The notes: generated by a model not told the origin, from the sequence alone. Shown: positions 1-8,469, counted from the stretch's first letter. The stretch: 64,000 bases of DNA from Bacillus canaveralius (GCF_002860125.1 NZ_PGVA01000013.1:1-64000), one strand, 5' to 3'. Translations and numbers: made by a program.

Positions 1-97
1 TTTAATCCATTCGGTAACCCGGCTGTCATGGCATCTGCTTTAGACCCGTGGCTTTGCGTCTCCAACTTTCGTCGGATTTGCCTTTATCATTGGTTAA
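1..97 (-). ncRNA. Cyclic-di-GMP-I (GEMM-I) riboswitch
   Basis: Read on the minus strand, the segment holds the class I c-di-GMP aptamer core in order: GGCAAA, a hairpin capped by a GAAA tetraloop, GACGCAAAGCC, then CGGGTCTAA and the closing GCCGGGTTACCG. The tetraloop and its receptor are the family's tertiary contact. The aptamer runs to the left edge, so the controlled gene lies outside the window, to the left. In this family the RNA controls motility, adhesion or exopolysaccharide genes; which applies here cannot be seen. Confidence 0.9.
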
Positions 98-131
98 TAT
101 TGTTGAATTATGTAACTTTTTTCCTGATCAT

Positions 132-160
132 ATATTACTATTTTAAGTAAAACATTTCAA
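132..160 (-). promoter_or_regulatory. SigA-type promoter of the c-di-GMP riboswitch
   Basis: On the minus strand TTGAAA (155-160) and TAATAT (132-137) are separated by exactly 17 bp and lie about 30-40 bp upstream of the aptamer. This is a good vegetative promoter by spacing and sequence. Confidence 0.7.
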
Positions 161-407
161 TATTTTTCTATTAAAATTAAATATTCCCTTGTAGAACAAG
201 TTTCTGTAGAGCCTGCAATCCATTTTAATTAGACCTTGAAAAAGATAAACATTTCCCTATCAGGCTTCACAGTATTGATCTTTACCTGAAAGAAAAGAGA
301 AAATAAACTCTTAAAATTTTCGGCAAAAACATCAAGGACTGTTATCAGAGAAAAGGTAAATATTTAAGTTTTTCTAAGCCATTCATCTAATTATTTCAAT
401 TTCGGAC
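161..407. other. Intergenic, nothing recognised
   Basis: AT-rich stretch between two diverging promoters. I see no open reading frame with a ribosome binding site, no repeat and no clear hairpin. Confidence 0.6.
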
Positions 408-435
408 TTGAAATAATAGACTATTAGTCTATAAT
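408..435 (+). promoter_or_regulatory. Promoter with palindromic operator
   Basis: TTGAAA (408-413) and TATAAT (430-435) are 16 bp apart. The spacer and the -10 contain ATAGACTATTAGTCTAT (416-432), two 8-bp arms around one central base. The position suggests a repressor site of TetR type controlling the two-gene unit that follows. The regulator is not in the neighbourhood. Confidence 0.65.
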
Positions 436-589
436 GCTAGGAAGAAAATAGAAATAAAGGTTGACCGCTTGAAAAGGCGGAATAGAAAACCAAATTTTAA
501 ATTCACGGTTTTATATAAGAACAGTCTGGTATTCCATTTAATCCTAATGGAGTGCTTGTTTTGTGTTTAAGGGAATGGAGGAATACAGG

Positions 590-1351
590 GTGAGCCTTAC
601 TAAAATGTCACGGAAAGAAAGAATAGCAGGCTGGGGGATTCTTGCAGCCACTTTCTTTTGTTCAGGTTTGCTTTCTTTACCCGTCTACTATGAATATAGC
701 GCGATTGGCGATATTGTCCCTGTTGAGGACATTGGGGTCGATGGCAGTGTTTATTTTACATATGTGGAAGGCGGCTACACAGAAAACCTGGCAGATAAGC
801 TGCTTGTTGCCAAAACTGCTGTCCATGCCGAATTTATTCCGGTTGATCGGAACGTTATCGAGATGAACAATTTCTACATGGAGATGGATCAAGTTTATAA
901 AGAAGAAACGATTCAAAATGCAGTTGACAGTGCCAGCGACGGTGCCGGGGAAGCAGCGGATGATTTAGAAGCGGAGCTGAACGAGATCGTCACCAAAACG
1001 GAGGAATATTACGGAGAGTCGTTCGGGCTCATGCTGGCATTAGGCTTGACAGAGCAATGGCACGGTCTGGATTTTTCAAAGGGGGGCAAATATAAGATAG
1101 CCGGGACTGGCACGCTCGAAGCTGACAACACGGTTGGGTCGATCGGGTACGTCAAAGCCAAGCTGTTCACAGCCGAGCTGAATAACGTCGATTATTTCTT
1201 TGTTCCGAAGGATAAGGACCGCTTTGAGTATGAAGGGCTCAGCAATGAAGAAGAAGCGAAAAAACTGGACGCGGAAGAAAACTTCCTGTTTGAAATCGTG
1301 TATGTCGATACATTGGATGATGCCTTGAAGTTTTTAGAGACGCTGCAGTAA
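590..1351 (+). CDS. Membrane-anchored Lon-like (S16) protease domain protein
   Basis: About 253 residues. The start is taken at GTG 590 because GGAGG lies 8 bp upstream; an upstream GTG at 563 has no such site. A single transmembrane helix near the N-terminus is followed by a Lon-type proteolytic fold resembling the YlbL/SepM C-terminal domain. The GESFGLM segment carries the candidate catalytic serine, and GSIGYVKAKL aligns its lysine with the Lon catalytic lysine. It has no PDZ domain, unlike YlbL, and no ATPase domain. The predicted active site would lie outside the membrane. It ends 12 bp before the RHS membrane protein gene, so the two are probably one operon. Substrate unknown. Confidence 0.7.
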   Translation: MSLTKMSRKERIAGWGILAATFFCSGLLSLPVYYEYSAIGDIVPVEDIGVDGSVYFTYVEGGYTENLADKLLVAKTAVHAEFIPVDRNVIEMNNFYMEMDQVYKEETIQNAVDSASDGAGEAADDLEAELNEIVTKTEEYYGESFGLMLALGLTEQWHGLDFSKGGKYKIAGTGTLEADNTVGSIGYVKAKLFTAELNNVDYFFVPKDKDRFEYEGLSNEEEAKKLDAEENFLFEIVYVDTLDDALKFLETLQ

Positions 1352-1363
1352 GGGGGAAAAAGG

Positions 1364-3634
1364 TTGCTTGAATTACGTTCGAACCGCCTGAGTAATTTAT
1401 TGGTTTTTTTGCTGCGGGCAAATGCAATCATGGCGGGAATTTATACCGTTAGCCAGATTATCTTTCTAATTAATGAACATTTTTATATGGACTATGCATA
1501 CTCGATTGGTTCATTTACATATGCTTTCTATTTGATGCTTTTTTTTGTCATAGCGGTTCTATTTTTTATATGGATTTATCGGGTCCATCAGGATTTGAGA
1601 CAGCTTGATTCCGCCTATCCACTGGCCCCAAAGGACGCTGCTATGATTATGATCCCGCCGCTTTCCATTGCAGGGCTAGCCTACACTTATATAAAGGTGG
1701 CAAGATTTTTTAAAAAGTATGAGATCCTCACCGGAAAAGCGGGCCGCAAATTACTTTGGCTTACTGGTTCTATTTACGGTTTAATTGCGGCAAATTCGAT
1801 AATCAGATTTTATGAGGATAATATTTCTTTTGCGATTAGCGGCCTGTTAATGATTTTGTCATGCTCGGTTTATTTAATTGTAACGAGGGTCGTGCAAAAA
1901 GGAATTATCGTGCTTGCCAGCAATGAGGAGGAACTGGCGCGGATAAAGAGATTAGAAGCAGAAGCGGCCGCTGCTTTGGAGTCTGCAGCTGAGCAGTCAA
2001 CAGCGCGAGTTGATACTGGTGAAGAATTGGATGTCAAAGAAGGGCCCGTGGAGGAGCAATCCATTCAGGTTGTAAAATATCCGTTCTTAAGTATATTGGT
2101 AAAGGCAAGGCTCACCATTCGGCAGCTTACTTCTGGCGAACAAAAATCACGTGTGTTACCGATCGCGATGTTGAATGGAATTATTACACTTTTCACTTCG
2201 CTTATCTCTTCCGAATACCCTAGTCCATGGTCTTGGTTCCCTACATTGATGATGATCGTGCTGCTGGGTGCTTTGGCGGGTATAGCTTTGCTCTATATTT
2301 ATGGATTTTTATTTTTTATTGCCGGAAAACCGATTAAAGGAAAAGCTTCACAAAAAGAAATTCGCACGGCTTACGCCTGGATGAACATTCCAAGTTTTTG
2401 GGCGTTTTTTGCATGGCTGCCAGCTATCGCTTTTTTCCCTGAGCAACTGTTCACTGGCCAATTGCTTACACAGGAAAGCAATATCTTCCTTACGCTCATT
2501 TTGTTGTGTGCAAGTCTTTTTTATTCTGTTGGACTATGCTGGTCGATTGTGCTGTTAATGATTGGCTTGAGCGAAGTGCAGCGCTTTTCGATCTGGAAGG
2601 CAATTTTGAATATCTTGATCGCTGCTATTCCGTTCATTTTGATTGGGATTATAACTGCTGTATCAAGTGTCGGCGAAGATGTTGGTTCTAACGGGGAAGA
2701 TATTTATTTTGAAGAGGAAGAAGCTGGACTCAACAGCGAAGGCATTGGTTTGTATGAAGAAGAAGATCTGGTCCGTCTTCCTTACGGTTATCTTGCTTAT
2801 AATAAAATTGACTATTTGGGTAGTTCGGACTTATTATCAGTCGATTTGGCAAGAACTTATATCAGTGATGCCCATAATTGGATCTCACCTTTTGGGTATG
2901 GATGGTATTTTAGTTACTATCATTACCTGGAGCAACAGGATGAACAAAGTATTGGGGAAATCCGGGGTGATTATTATTTATATGTTTATGAGCTTCAAAA
3001 CCAATCCCTGGCAAGCAAAGAAGAATATATACTGCCAGCTTCTCCTGATTACAAGCTAACCAAGCTGGCCGAAAATGCGTACAGGATCGACCTTCCATCC
3101 GGATTCCAGTATACTTTTAACGGCGTCAAATCAGAAACGGATCCTGACGGCGGCCGGCTGATGTCTATTCATCATCAGCAGGGAAGCGCAGTATCCTTGG
3201 AGTATGACGACAAAGGCAGGCTGACACGTGCGGCGAAACAGGATGGAACCTTTGCCGAATTTCATTATACCGGGGAATTGATCACTTCGGTTGTCGATGA
3301 AACGGGAAATGAAATTCGCTACGAATATTTGAATAATGAGCTGCGAACCGTGCGTTTTCCTGACGGTGCCAGCGAGACCTATGAATATGATGCTTTTCAT
3401 CGGCTGAAGGTCGTGCACGCGGTTGATGGGACAACTTACGAATACTCTTACGAAAAGACCCGCAACCGTGTTGCCGGGATCAAGAGAAATGGCCACCATT
3501 TGTTCAGTTATAAGTATTTAGAAAATGAAGTTGTCCAGTATGATGCCCAAGATAGGAAGACCCGCTATATTTATGACGATAACAAAAATCTTATCAAAAC
3601 AATTGATCATAACGGGCGGGAAATTACCAATTAA
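1364..3634 (+). CDS. Polytopic membrane protein with C-terminal RHS/YD repeats
   Basis: 756 residues from TTG with AGGGGG 7 bp upstream. The first about 180 residues are a DUF4328-like block of membrane helices containing RVHQDLRQLD. A charged Ala/Glu-rich linker (about 190-240) follows, then a second block of five or so helices (about 260-450). An acidic stretch precedes an RHS region from about residue 480, with the FGYGW element and four or five YD repeats such as YDDKGRLTRA and YIYDDNKNL. The hyperconserved RHS core motif and any polymorphic C-terminal toxin are absent. The stop is followed directly by a terminator, so this looks like a natural end. The RHS part is probably extracytoplasmic. 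The partner upstream is a Lon-like protease. Confidence 0.7.
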   Translation: MLELRSNRLSNLLVFLLRANAIMAGIYTVSQIIFLINEHFYMDYAYSIGSFTYAFYLMLFFVIAVLFFIWIYRVHQDLRQLDSAYPLAPKDAAMIMIPPLSIAGLAYTYIKVARFFKKYEILTGKAGRKLLWLTGSIYGLIAANSIIRFYEDNISFAISGLLMILSCSVYLIVTRVVQKGIIVLASNEEELARIKRLEAEAAAALESAAEQSTARVDTGEELDVKEGPVEEQSIQVVKYPFLSILVKARLTIRQLTSGEQKSRVLPIAMLNGIITLFTSLISSEYPSPWSWFPTLMMIVLLGALAGIALLYIYGFLFFIAGKPIKGKASQKEIRTAYAWMNIPSFWAFFAWLPAIAFFPEQLFTGQLLTQESNIFLTLILLCASLFYSVGLCWSIVLLMIGLSEVQRFSIWKAILNILIAAIPFILIGIITAVSSVGEDVGSNGEDIYFEEEEAGLNSEGIGLYEEEDLVRLPYGYLAYNKIDYLGSSDLLSVDLARTYISDAHNWISPFGYGWYFSYYHYLEQQDEQSIGEIRGDYYLYVYELQNQSLASKEEYILPASPDYKLTKLAENAYRIDLPSGFQYTFNGVKSETDPDGGRLMSIHHQQGSAVSLEYDDKGRLTRAAKQDGTFAEFHYTGELITSVVDETGNEIRYEYLNNELRTVRFPDGASETYEYDAFHRLKVVHAVDGTTYEYSYEKTRNRVAGIKRNGHHLFSYKYLENEVVQYDAQDRKTRYIYDDNKNLIKTIDHNGREITN

Positions 3635-3640
3635 GCAGTT

Positions 3641-3678
3641 AAAAAGCGCCCTCCTTGATTTTTAAAGAGGGTGCTTTT
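3641..3678 (+). terminator. Rho-independent terminator
   Basis: AAAGCGCCCTC pairs with GAGGGTGCTTT and is followed by T residues, just after the RHS gene. Confidence 0.85.
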
Positions 3679-3741
3679 GATTTGTGAAAATCAATTTCTT
3701 ATCCAGGTCAAGCAGATGTGCTATATCGAGGGACTCTTATA

Positions 3742-4224
3742 TCAGAAAGCTGGTGTTTGTTCATTTACATAATAGTTTTGTACGCCCGGCAACAAGGTAA
3801 GGATTTGAATAGCCAGCCCAACAGCCATATAGACTAAATGAACGGTATGAACATCATTTATAAAGTAAACCTGCAGCGTAATCCAAATTATCAATGCGAA
3901 CCCGATATATAACGAATATGTCCAGGACCAATGTTTTTCAGCAAACACATTAAGCTTGTTGGCTGCCTTCCATTGCCACTTTTTCATCAGTGCAACAGCC
4001 AGGATTAATGGAACAACCCCAAACAAAGAAAGTAGAATGATGCCGGGAATGAGATAATCATTAAACGGAGATTGTTTAAGCAATGAGATCGGCATCTTTA
4101 ACAAATTGCCGCTCGTATCAATGATGAGAGAAAAACCTCCAAATACAGCACCAACGCCCAAAAGCATATGAACAATAACAAGAAGTTTGCTTGCAATAGG
4201 ACTGCTTCTAAAAAATTCACCCAT
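3742..4224 (-). CDS. Four-helix membrane protein, unknown function
   Basis: 160 residues, with four hydrophobic segments around residues 12-35, 55-80, 100-120 and 125-145. I chose the ATG at 4224 because AAAGGTGG sits 6 bp upstream; an in-frame ATG six codons earlier would overlap this site. No family recognised, and the sequence has no catalytic motif. It stands alone: the neighbours on both sides are separated by long intergenic stretches. Confidence 0.65.
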   Translation of the reverse strand: MGEFFRSSPIASKLLVIVHMLLGVGAVFGGFSLIIDTSGNLLKMPISLLKQSPFNDYLIPGIILLSLFGVVPLILAVALMKKWQWKAANKLNVFAEKHWSWTYSLYIGFALIIWITLQVYFINDVHTVHLVYMAVGLAIQILTLLPGVQNYYVNEQTPAF

Positions 4225-4590
4225 GTTATGCCACCTTTCCACATTTTTTTACGATCATTGCATGGAAAGACTTCGGGGAATGTTTACTGCAATCCTTTCT
4301 TGTGACATAAAGGTTCACTATAAAGACACCAATTTAACAAATAATAGGATTCCGGCATTAAAAGTTTCTGTGATTCAAGGACTAAGCTATGCACCTGGAC
4401 CTCGAAACACTACAACTCTCAGAAATTTTATGTTTTTTTGCTTAAAACTTGTTAAAAAAACTCTTTTTGCGTATTTTTCAGGAGAAGACTAACAAATTTG
4501 GTCGAATAATTTAGGTTTTAATAAAATAACTTACAATTAAAACCATAAATTTACATAAAATTACTTTTTAGAGTATTTAGGCAGAGGAAT

Positions 4591-4680
4591 TAAGCGAAAA
4601 ATGAGAGGAATTAAGCGAAAAGCCCGGTGATTTAAGCGAAAAAATCAAGAATCAAGCGAAACTCAGCTTTATTTAAGCGA
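4591..4680 (+). repeat. Phased 21-bp array, TTAAGCGAAA type, copy 1
   Basis: Five copies of TTAAGCGAAA (one has CAAGCGAAA) begin at 4591, 4612, 4633, 4653 and 4674, so the steps are 21, 21, 20 and 21 bp. The bases between the copies are not conserved. No ribosome binding site or open frame runs through it. A second array of the same type with the same step pattern is at 23797. Confidence 0.9.
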
Positions 4681-4820
4681 TACCATTATATGTAAGGCTA
4701 AGAACCTATTTAAGTTCACTTTTGAAACTGGTTTTATACTACTTACGAAGCTGATTTATATGGGCTTGATGGTATCTGTTATGATCAGCGATACTTTAAC
4801 ATAACAAACATTGTTCCGAA

Positions 4821-5005
4821 CTATATAAATTGAACATAAGTTTTTCTTTAATTTCCGCTCCAGGCTCTTCGCTTTCCGCGGGCGTGCCGGGGAGCCTCCT
4901 CGGCGCTAGAAGCGCCTGTGGGGTCTCCCCTGCCCCGTCATCCCGCAGGAGTCTTCGCGCCTTCCGCTCCATTCAAACAGAAATTGTTTAGTTCAATTTA
5001 TATAG
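4821..5005. mobile_element. MITE-like element with perfect 15-bp terminal inverted repeats
   Basis: CTATATAAATTGAAC (4821-4835) and its exact reverse complement (4991-5005) flank a GC-rich core of about 120 bp full of short palindromes, such as CGGCGCTAGAAGCGCC and GGGGAG/CTCCCC. The core is far richer in G and C than its surroundings. It has no open frame. I recall similar GC-rich intergenic repeats in other Bacillaceae, but cannot confirm it here. No target-site duplication is obvious. Confidence 0.75.
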
Positions 5006-5067
5006 ATAAATATGTGCATTCGACCGGAAGATGTCTCCCCTAATCGTTTATGTCGTTCATATAATAG

Positions 5068-5096
5068 AGGGCTGAACCTTGTCCGGTTCAGCCCCC
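5068..5096. terminator. Strong hairpin, probable terminator
   Basis: GGGCTGAACC pairs with GGTTCAGCCC around a 6-base loop, 9 bp beyond the stop of the minus-strand lipoprotein gene. The T-run on that strand is weak. Confidence 0.6.
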
Positions 5097-5104
5097 TTGT
5101 GTGT

Positions 5105-5320
5105 TTATTTTTCTTCTTCAGTAGTTTCTTCTTCGGTACCTGTTTCAGCTTCTTCTTCTGTACCTTCTTCAGCACCTTCTTCAGTGCCTTCTTCAGTATT
5201 TGTGTTTTCTTCAGTTTCTGTTCCTTCTGTGTCAGATTCTTCGTTGCTGCAACCTGTGGCAATACCTACTAACATGAACGATGCCATTAACACTAATAAC
5301 CATTGTTTAAGATTTTTCAT
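5105..5320 (-). CDS. Small Glu/Thr-rich lipoprotein
   Basis: 71 residues starting at ATG 5320, preceded by AAGGAGG. A lysine-containing signal peptide with lipobox IATGC predicts lipid attachment at Cys 24 or so. The mature part is low complexity, made almost wholly of E, T, G and A repeats (TEEGTEEGAEEG type), so it is strongly acidic and probably disordered. Function unknown. The reverse-strand frames over it are shadows of the repetitive sequence. Confidence 0.75.
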   Translation of the reverse strand: MKNLKQWLLVLMASFMLVGIATGCSNEESDTEGTETEENTNTEEGTEEGAEEGTEEEAETGTEEETTEEEK

Positions 5321-5665
5321 AGTTTTTTTGCCTCCTTGAATGTTGCAATTTGAGTTACAAGATATATCATAGAAGGATTTCAGCAAAATGAAAATATGTT
5401 TTCAGCACTCTTAACCAATGTTAACTGATTCTTTATATACGCTTAACGATTTTATTGAATTATTTAGAAAGTTCAAGACTTTCGCCCCGTTTAATTTTCA
5501 GAAGGGGGGCGAACAAACTACAAAGTGAGTTGGCTAAGTCTTTGCAATTACTTTGGCTTTCACATGTTTGATTTTCAATTTAGATTTAATTTTTGAAGTA
5601 AAAATGGAAATACCGAGATGGCTACAAGCGTTTTTTAATCGAACCTAAACTGAAAGCGAAAAGAC
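5321..5665. other. Intergenic, one hairpin
   Basis: Contains the upstream region of the lipoprotein gene and an imperfect hairpin near 5484-5513 (TTCGCCCC against GGGGGCGAA). No coding sequence is apparent. Confidence 0.5.
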
Positions 5666-5695
5666 GAAAAATGCGAGTATCGAACTGATACTCGC
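5666..5695 (-). terminator. Rho-independent terminator
   Basis: GCGAGTATC pairs with GATACTCGC, followed on the minus strand by ATTTTT. It lies 40 bp beyond the broken phosphotransferase gene. Confidence 0.75.
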
Positions 5696-5735
5696 TACTT
5701 TATATATAAAAACATACTGAAAATCAGCCGTTATC

Positions 5736-6500
5736 TTACGAAATATTCAATTCGATATACGGAATATCGTTTTCAATTCTTCCTCTCATTCTTGCCAACA
5801 CTGTTTTAACATTCAAATTATATTCTTCAATATTCAAAAATTTTGATAGATAAACAAACGAATAAACCTGTCGATAATTTAAAAAGAATTGAAGCCTGGA
5901 TAGCCAACTTTTATCAAGATTGTTTTCTTGATTATAACCGGTCAAAAATGCATCCAAAAAATTCAGGGCGAATTTTTCTCTTCTTTCTTTTTCAGTCTCT
6001 GGAATAAGCTGAATGGCATGATACACTGATATTGCAATATCGTAAACAAACCAGTTATGCTCGCAATCGCCGAAATCAAAGAGGATAATCTTATCACCAT
6101 TTATATAGAAGTTTTTCTGATGGAGGTCATTGTGAATTAATCCGTATAAATCCTTGTCCTTCGGGAGTTGTTGTAATTCATTGATGAAACTGATCCATTT
6201 ATCATAAACATGTTGTCCGGCGGATTCTGGAAATCCGGAAAAAACTCTTCCTTCATTCCATTACAGATGTCTGATTGCCGGATCCAGGGGTTGATAGGTT
6301 TTCGCTAAGGCATGCATTTTGCCCATGGTTCGACCCCAGTTTTGCACAACATCAGGATTAGCTTCCAAATCAGTCACAAATTGTCCTTCCGCTTTTTCAA
6401 AGCAATAACGATAAAATTTTCTCCCTCGGCAGCAATGATCTCTATTATGTTCCCGTTGCGGGAAAGAATCGTTCATACATCTTACCTGAGTGAGCACAGA
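5736..6500 (-). pseudogene. Degraded aminoglycoside/choline-kinase-type phosphotransferase
   Basis: The reading continues through an in-frame TAA (6258-6260) without frame change. Past it, the kinase catalytic loop LIHNDLHQKNFY and the metal motif ILFDFGDCEHNW are clear, then the C-terminal helices to 5736. Upstream of the stop, KMHALAKTYQPLD is also typical. Near 6400 the homologous reading shifts frame: NIIEIIAAEGENF lies in one frame and FEKAEGQFV in another. The N-lobe before this is missing. So there are at least one stop, one frameshift and a 5' deletion. Confidence 0.8.
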
Positions 6501-6567
6501 TATATGGCTCCCGACGCGGATTTGTTTGCTCTTAACATGTATTATCTAAAAAATTGAAGGAATAACG

Positions 6568-7305
6568 CTATATCTGACCTTCATCCCGCTTTAATTTATA
6601 ATAATAGTCAGCAACCTCAGGGTATTCCTGTATTTCGCTTTTTCCAATGTTGCTAATCGTGTACGTTCCCCTCTTGATCTTATCAAACCATCCATAATAG
6701 TTTTTATTAAGAATTGATAAGGTTTTATCACCTGTTCCCATTTCCCGCAGCGATTTTGGGGATAGCGGTCCGAAGCAGTCAAGGCAAGTAGCGATGTGGA
6801 TGCAATTTTCTTTATAGGCAGTCATAATTTTTGTTTTGTTGCTTCCGCCTACATTATAGTCACCGTTCCTTCCCTTGATTTCTGTCAGGATGTTAGCCCT
6901 TCTTTTCTTGTTGAGCTTCATGCTCTTCAATCGATCGAAGGACGCGGGTGAAAAAGGAATGTCCAGTTTTACGTTGTTCCGCTGAAATGAAACCAGGATC
7001 AATCCTAATTCCAGCCTTCTGATCAGATGACAAATGTCGCGCCATTTTTTAGAAAATAAGCTTTGTTTCGGCTTTGGTATTGCTATATAAACGCTGTCGG
7101 CAAACCGCTGTCTTTTCGTCGCCTGGATCAGCAATTCGACGTTCAATCGTAACTTCATTTCTACAACGATTAAATCTTCCCCCTTAACTGCGGCCAGATC
7201 GCAGTGGTTCACCTCGCCGTAAACTTCATATCCCTGTTGGGTAAAGTATTTTTGGACCGGTTTGTACAAGTCCATTTCGAATATTTTATCCTTTTTGCTC
7301 GGCAT
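6568..7305 (-). CDS. DUF2161 family protein with PD-(D/E)XK nuclease fold
   Basis: 245 residues. The N-terminal third has a restriction-endonuclease-like core: HCDLAAVKGED gives the aspartate, and IVVEMKLRLN gives the E-x-K, at about residues 33-54. The family is DUF2161 (putative phosphodiesterase); I do not know a proven substrate. The C-terminal part, with a CLDCFG segment and LSPKSLREMG, looks like a winged-helix-like region. It is a single gene with its own upstream region. The gene next to it is the broken phosphotransferase, so no operon is implied. Confidence 0.7.
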   Translation of the reverse strand: MPSKKDKIFEMDLYKPVQKYFTQQGYEVYGEVNHCDLAAVKGEDLIVVEMKLRLNVELLIQATKRQRFADSVYIAIPKPKQSLFSKKWRDICHLIRRLELGLILVSFQRNNVKLDIPFSPASFDRLKSMKLNKKRRANILTEIKGRNGDYNVGGSNKTKIMTAYKENCIHIATCLDCFGPLSPKSLREMGTGDKTLSILNKNYYGWFDKIKRGTYTISNIGKSEIQEYPEVADYYYKLKRDEGQI

Positions 7306-7453
7306 TTATATCCCCTTTAATCCTTTTGGACGTAAGTATAACATTATTTGTAACAAATAACCTTTGCAATTTAGCATGGGCACCAACAAATTCAATGCTC
7401 ATAGAGGGATGATTTTTTCGTGTTTACACATCCTAAAATGAGGAGGTGAAAAG

Positions 7454-7621
7454 ATGGAAAACCAAAATAACAACCAGCGCAACAACAAGGGGACCAACCA
7501 ACAACAGAATGGCGGTGGCGGCATGTTTGATCAATTCGCCAACGCGATTTCCAAAGTGGTAAATAATATTACAGGCAATGGCAATAAACAACGCCATAAT
7601 AATAACAAAAACAACCATTGA
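7454..7621 (+). CDS. Small Asn/Gln-rich protein
   Basis: 55 residues, ATG preceded by AGGAGGTG at 6 bp, and a terminator right after the stop. The composition is extreme, nearly half Asn or Gln, with a central GGGGMFDQFANAISKVVNN helix. The C-terminus is N/H/K rich. No family recognised; small Asn-rich proteins in this group of bacteria are often made during sporulation, but nothing here proves it. The overlapping minus-strand frame is a shadow. Confidence 0.75.
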   Translation: MENQNNNQRNNKGTNQQQNGGGGMFDQFANAISKVVNNITGNGNKQRHNNNKNNH

Positions 7622-7625
7622 TTTC

Positions 7626-7653
7626 GCAACGCCATTTTTTGGCGTTTTTTTTA
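7626..7653 (+). terminator. Rho-independent terminator
   Basis: AACGCCA and TGGCGTT pair, followed by eight T. Confidence 0.9.
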
Positions 7654-7762
7654 ATTAAAACAAACTGCCATCGTATTCTATCCATAAAATGAACGTTGAC
7701 CAGAAAACGCATACACTGTTACTTTAAACAAGGCTCCCATCCAGAGTGATAGGGGGAGTGTT

Positions 7763-7906
7763 TTGAAGTTAGTTAAAGGAAGCAAGGTGGAATACGAATC
7801 AGAGATCTATATTATCCATTGGATTTACGATAGTGGATATTGTGAAATCAAATATGGCCACGTGATAAAATTGGTGAAACTATCTGAACTCACACCTTTA
7901 GAGTAA
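7763..7906 (+). CDS. Small protein of 47 residues, unknown
   Basis: TTG start with AGGGGGAG 3-9 bp upstream, 47 codons, then a strong terminator 30 bp on. The product has a YIIHWIYDSGYCEIKYG segment that reads as two beta strands. I do not recognise it. The clear ribosome binding site, independent terminator and lack of an overlapping gene support that it is real. Confidence 0.65.
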   Translation: MKLVKGSKVEYESEIYIIHWIYDSGYCEIKYGHVIKLVKLSELTPLE

Positions 7907-7937
7907 ATTCTTGTATTTATCTGGTTTGGGAGTCATT

Positions 7938-7968
7938 AAGCACTCATGGATCATGGGTGCTTTTTTTT
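7938..7968 (+). terminator. Rho-independent terminator
   Basis: AAGCACTCATG pairs with CATGGGTGCTT and is followed by eight T. Confidence 0.9.
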
Positions 7969-7984
7969 AAGGAAACAACTGCCA

Positions 7985-8013
7985 TTGAAAACAACAAGTA
8001 ATTATTGTACTAT
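7985..8013 (+). promoter_or_regulatory. Promoter of 6S RNA copy 1
   Basis: TTGAAA, 17 bp, TACTAT. The whole segment from the spacer onward is conserved in front of the second 6S copy. Confidence 0.8.
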
Positions 8014-8019
8014 ATAAAT

Positions 8020-8257
8020 ACAAGCTGCATTGTACGTAAGGATAATAAAGTTTTAACCTTTAAGCTGTAATAGGGAGTTTTAATTGAAGCTGAAATGACG
8101 AGCCTCTGTCTATATGACAAGGAGGACAAGCAGGAAGGTTTCTGCGAACACCCACTTTGAGGAGTGGTGGTTTAAAACTTTCTTATATTAAATACGGCAA
8201 AGGCGGCTACATAATAACGCATACCAAACCAGTTTCCTATCGGGAACTGGTTTTTTT
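8020..8257 (+). ncRNA. ssrS: 6S RNA, copy 1
   Basis: A rod-like RNA of about 190 nt, plus a terminator. The closing stem pairs GCTGC with GCGGC, TTGT-CGTA with TACG-GCAA, and AAAGTTTTAACC (8047-8058) with GGTTTAAAACTTT. Inside lie two local hairpins, CCTCTGTC/GACAAGGAGG and CACCCACT/AGTGGTG; the latter matches the CACCCAC...GTGG apical feature I associate with Firmicute 6S RNA. About 40 nt from the start is TTTTAACCTTT. Its complement begins AAAGGTTAAAAC, like the product RNA I recall being made from Bacillus 6S-2. 6S RNA binds the housekeeping RNA polymerase holoenzyme in stationary phase. AAACCAGTT/AACTGGTTT with T7 ends the transcript. Confidence 0.8.
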
Positions 8258-8401
8258 GTGTTTAATTGGGATAGCCTGCATATTTAAGCCTTTGAATGGT
8301 CACCTTATCCATGTGAACTACTTATGCTCCATATTTATGGAGAGCTTTTCATTTATCAATGAAAGTTAGATTCGTCAAACAATTACTTGCCTTTTCAGTA
8401 C

Positions 8402-8434
8402 ATAAAAGGGCTACCCACGCAAGGTAGGTAGCCC
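8402..8434 (-). terminator. Rho-independent terminator of the SASP gene
   Basis: On the minus strand GGGCTACC and GGGTAGCCC pair, followed by TTTTAT. Confidence 0.75.
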
Positions 8435-8469
8435 TAGCCATTTAAATATTTTGTTTTAAGTTACACAGA

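Noticed and set aside
4187-4492. 101-codon plus-strand frame
   Set aside because: No ribosome binding site or family resemblance; it starts antisense inside the membrane protein gene.
5012-5339. Plus-strand frames opposite the Glu-rich lipoprotein
   Set aside because: Low-complexity antisense of a gene with lipobox and ribosome binding site on the other strand.
7433-7618. 61-codon minus-strand hydrophobic frame
   Set aside because: Antisense to the Asn/Gln-rich small gene; its hydrophobicity is the complement of AAC/CAA codons.
8157-8369. Frame with conserved peptide RSGGLKLSYIKYGKGG, also at 13622
   Set aside because: It lies inside the two 6S RNA copies. A 1-base indel breaks the shared frame soon after, and the conservation is explained by the RNA.
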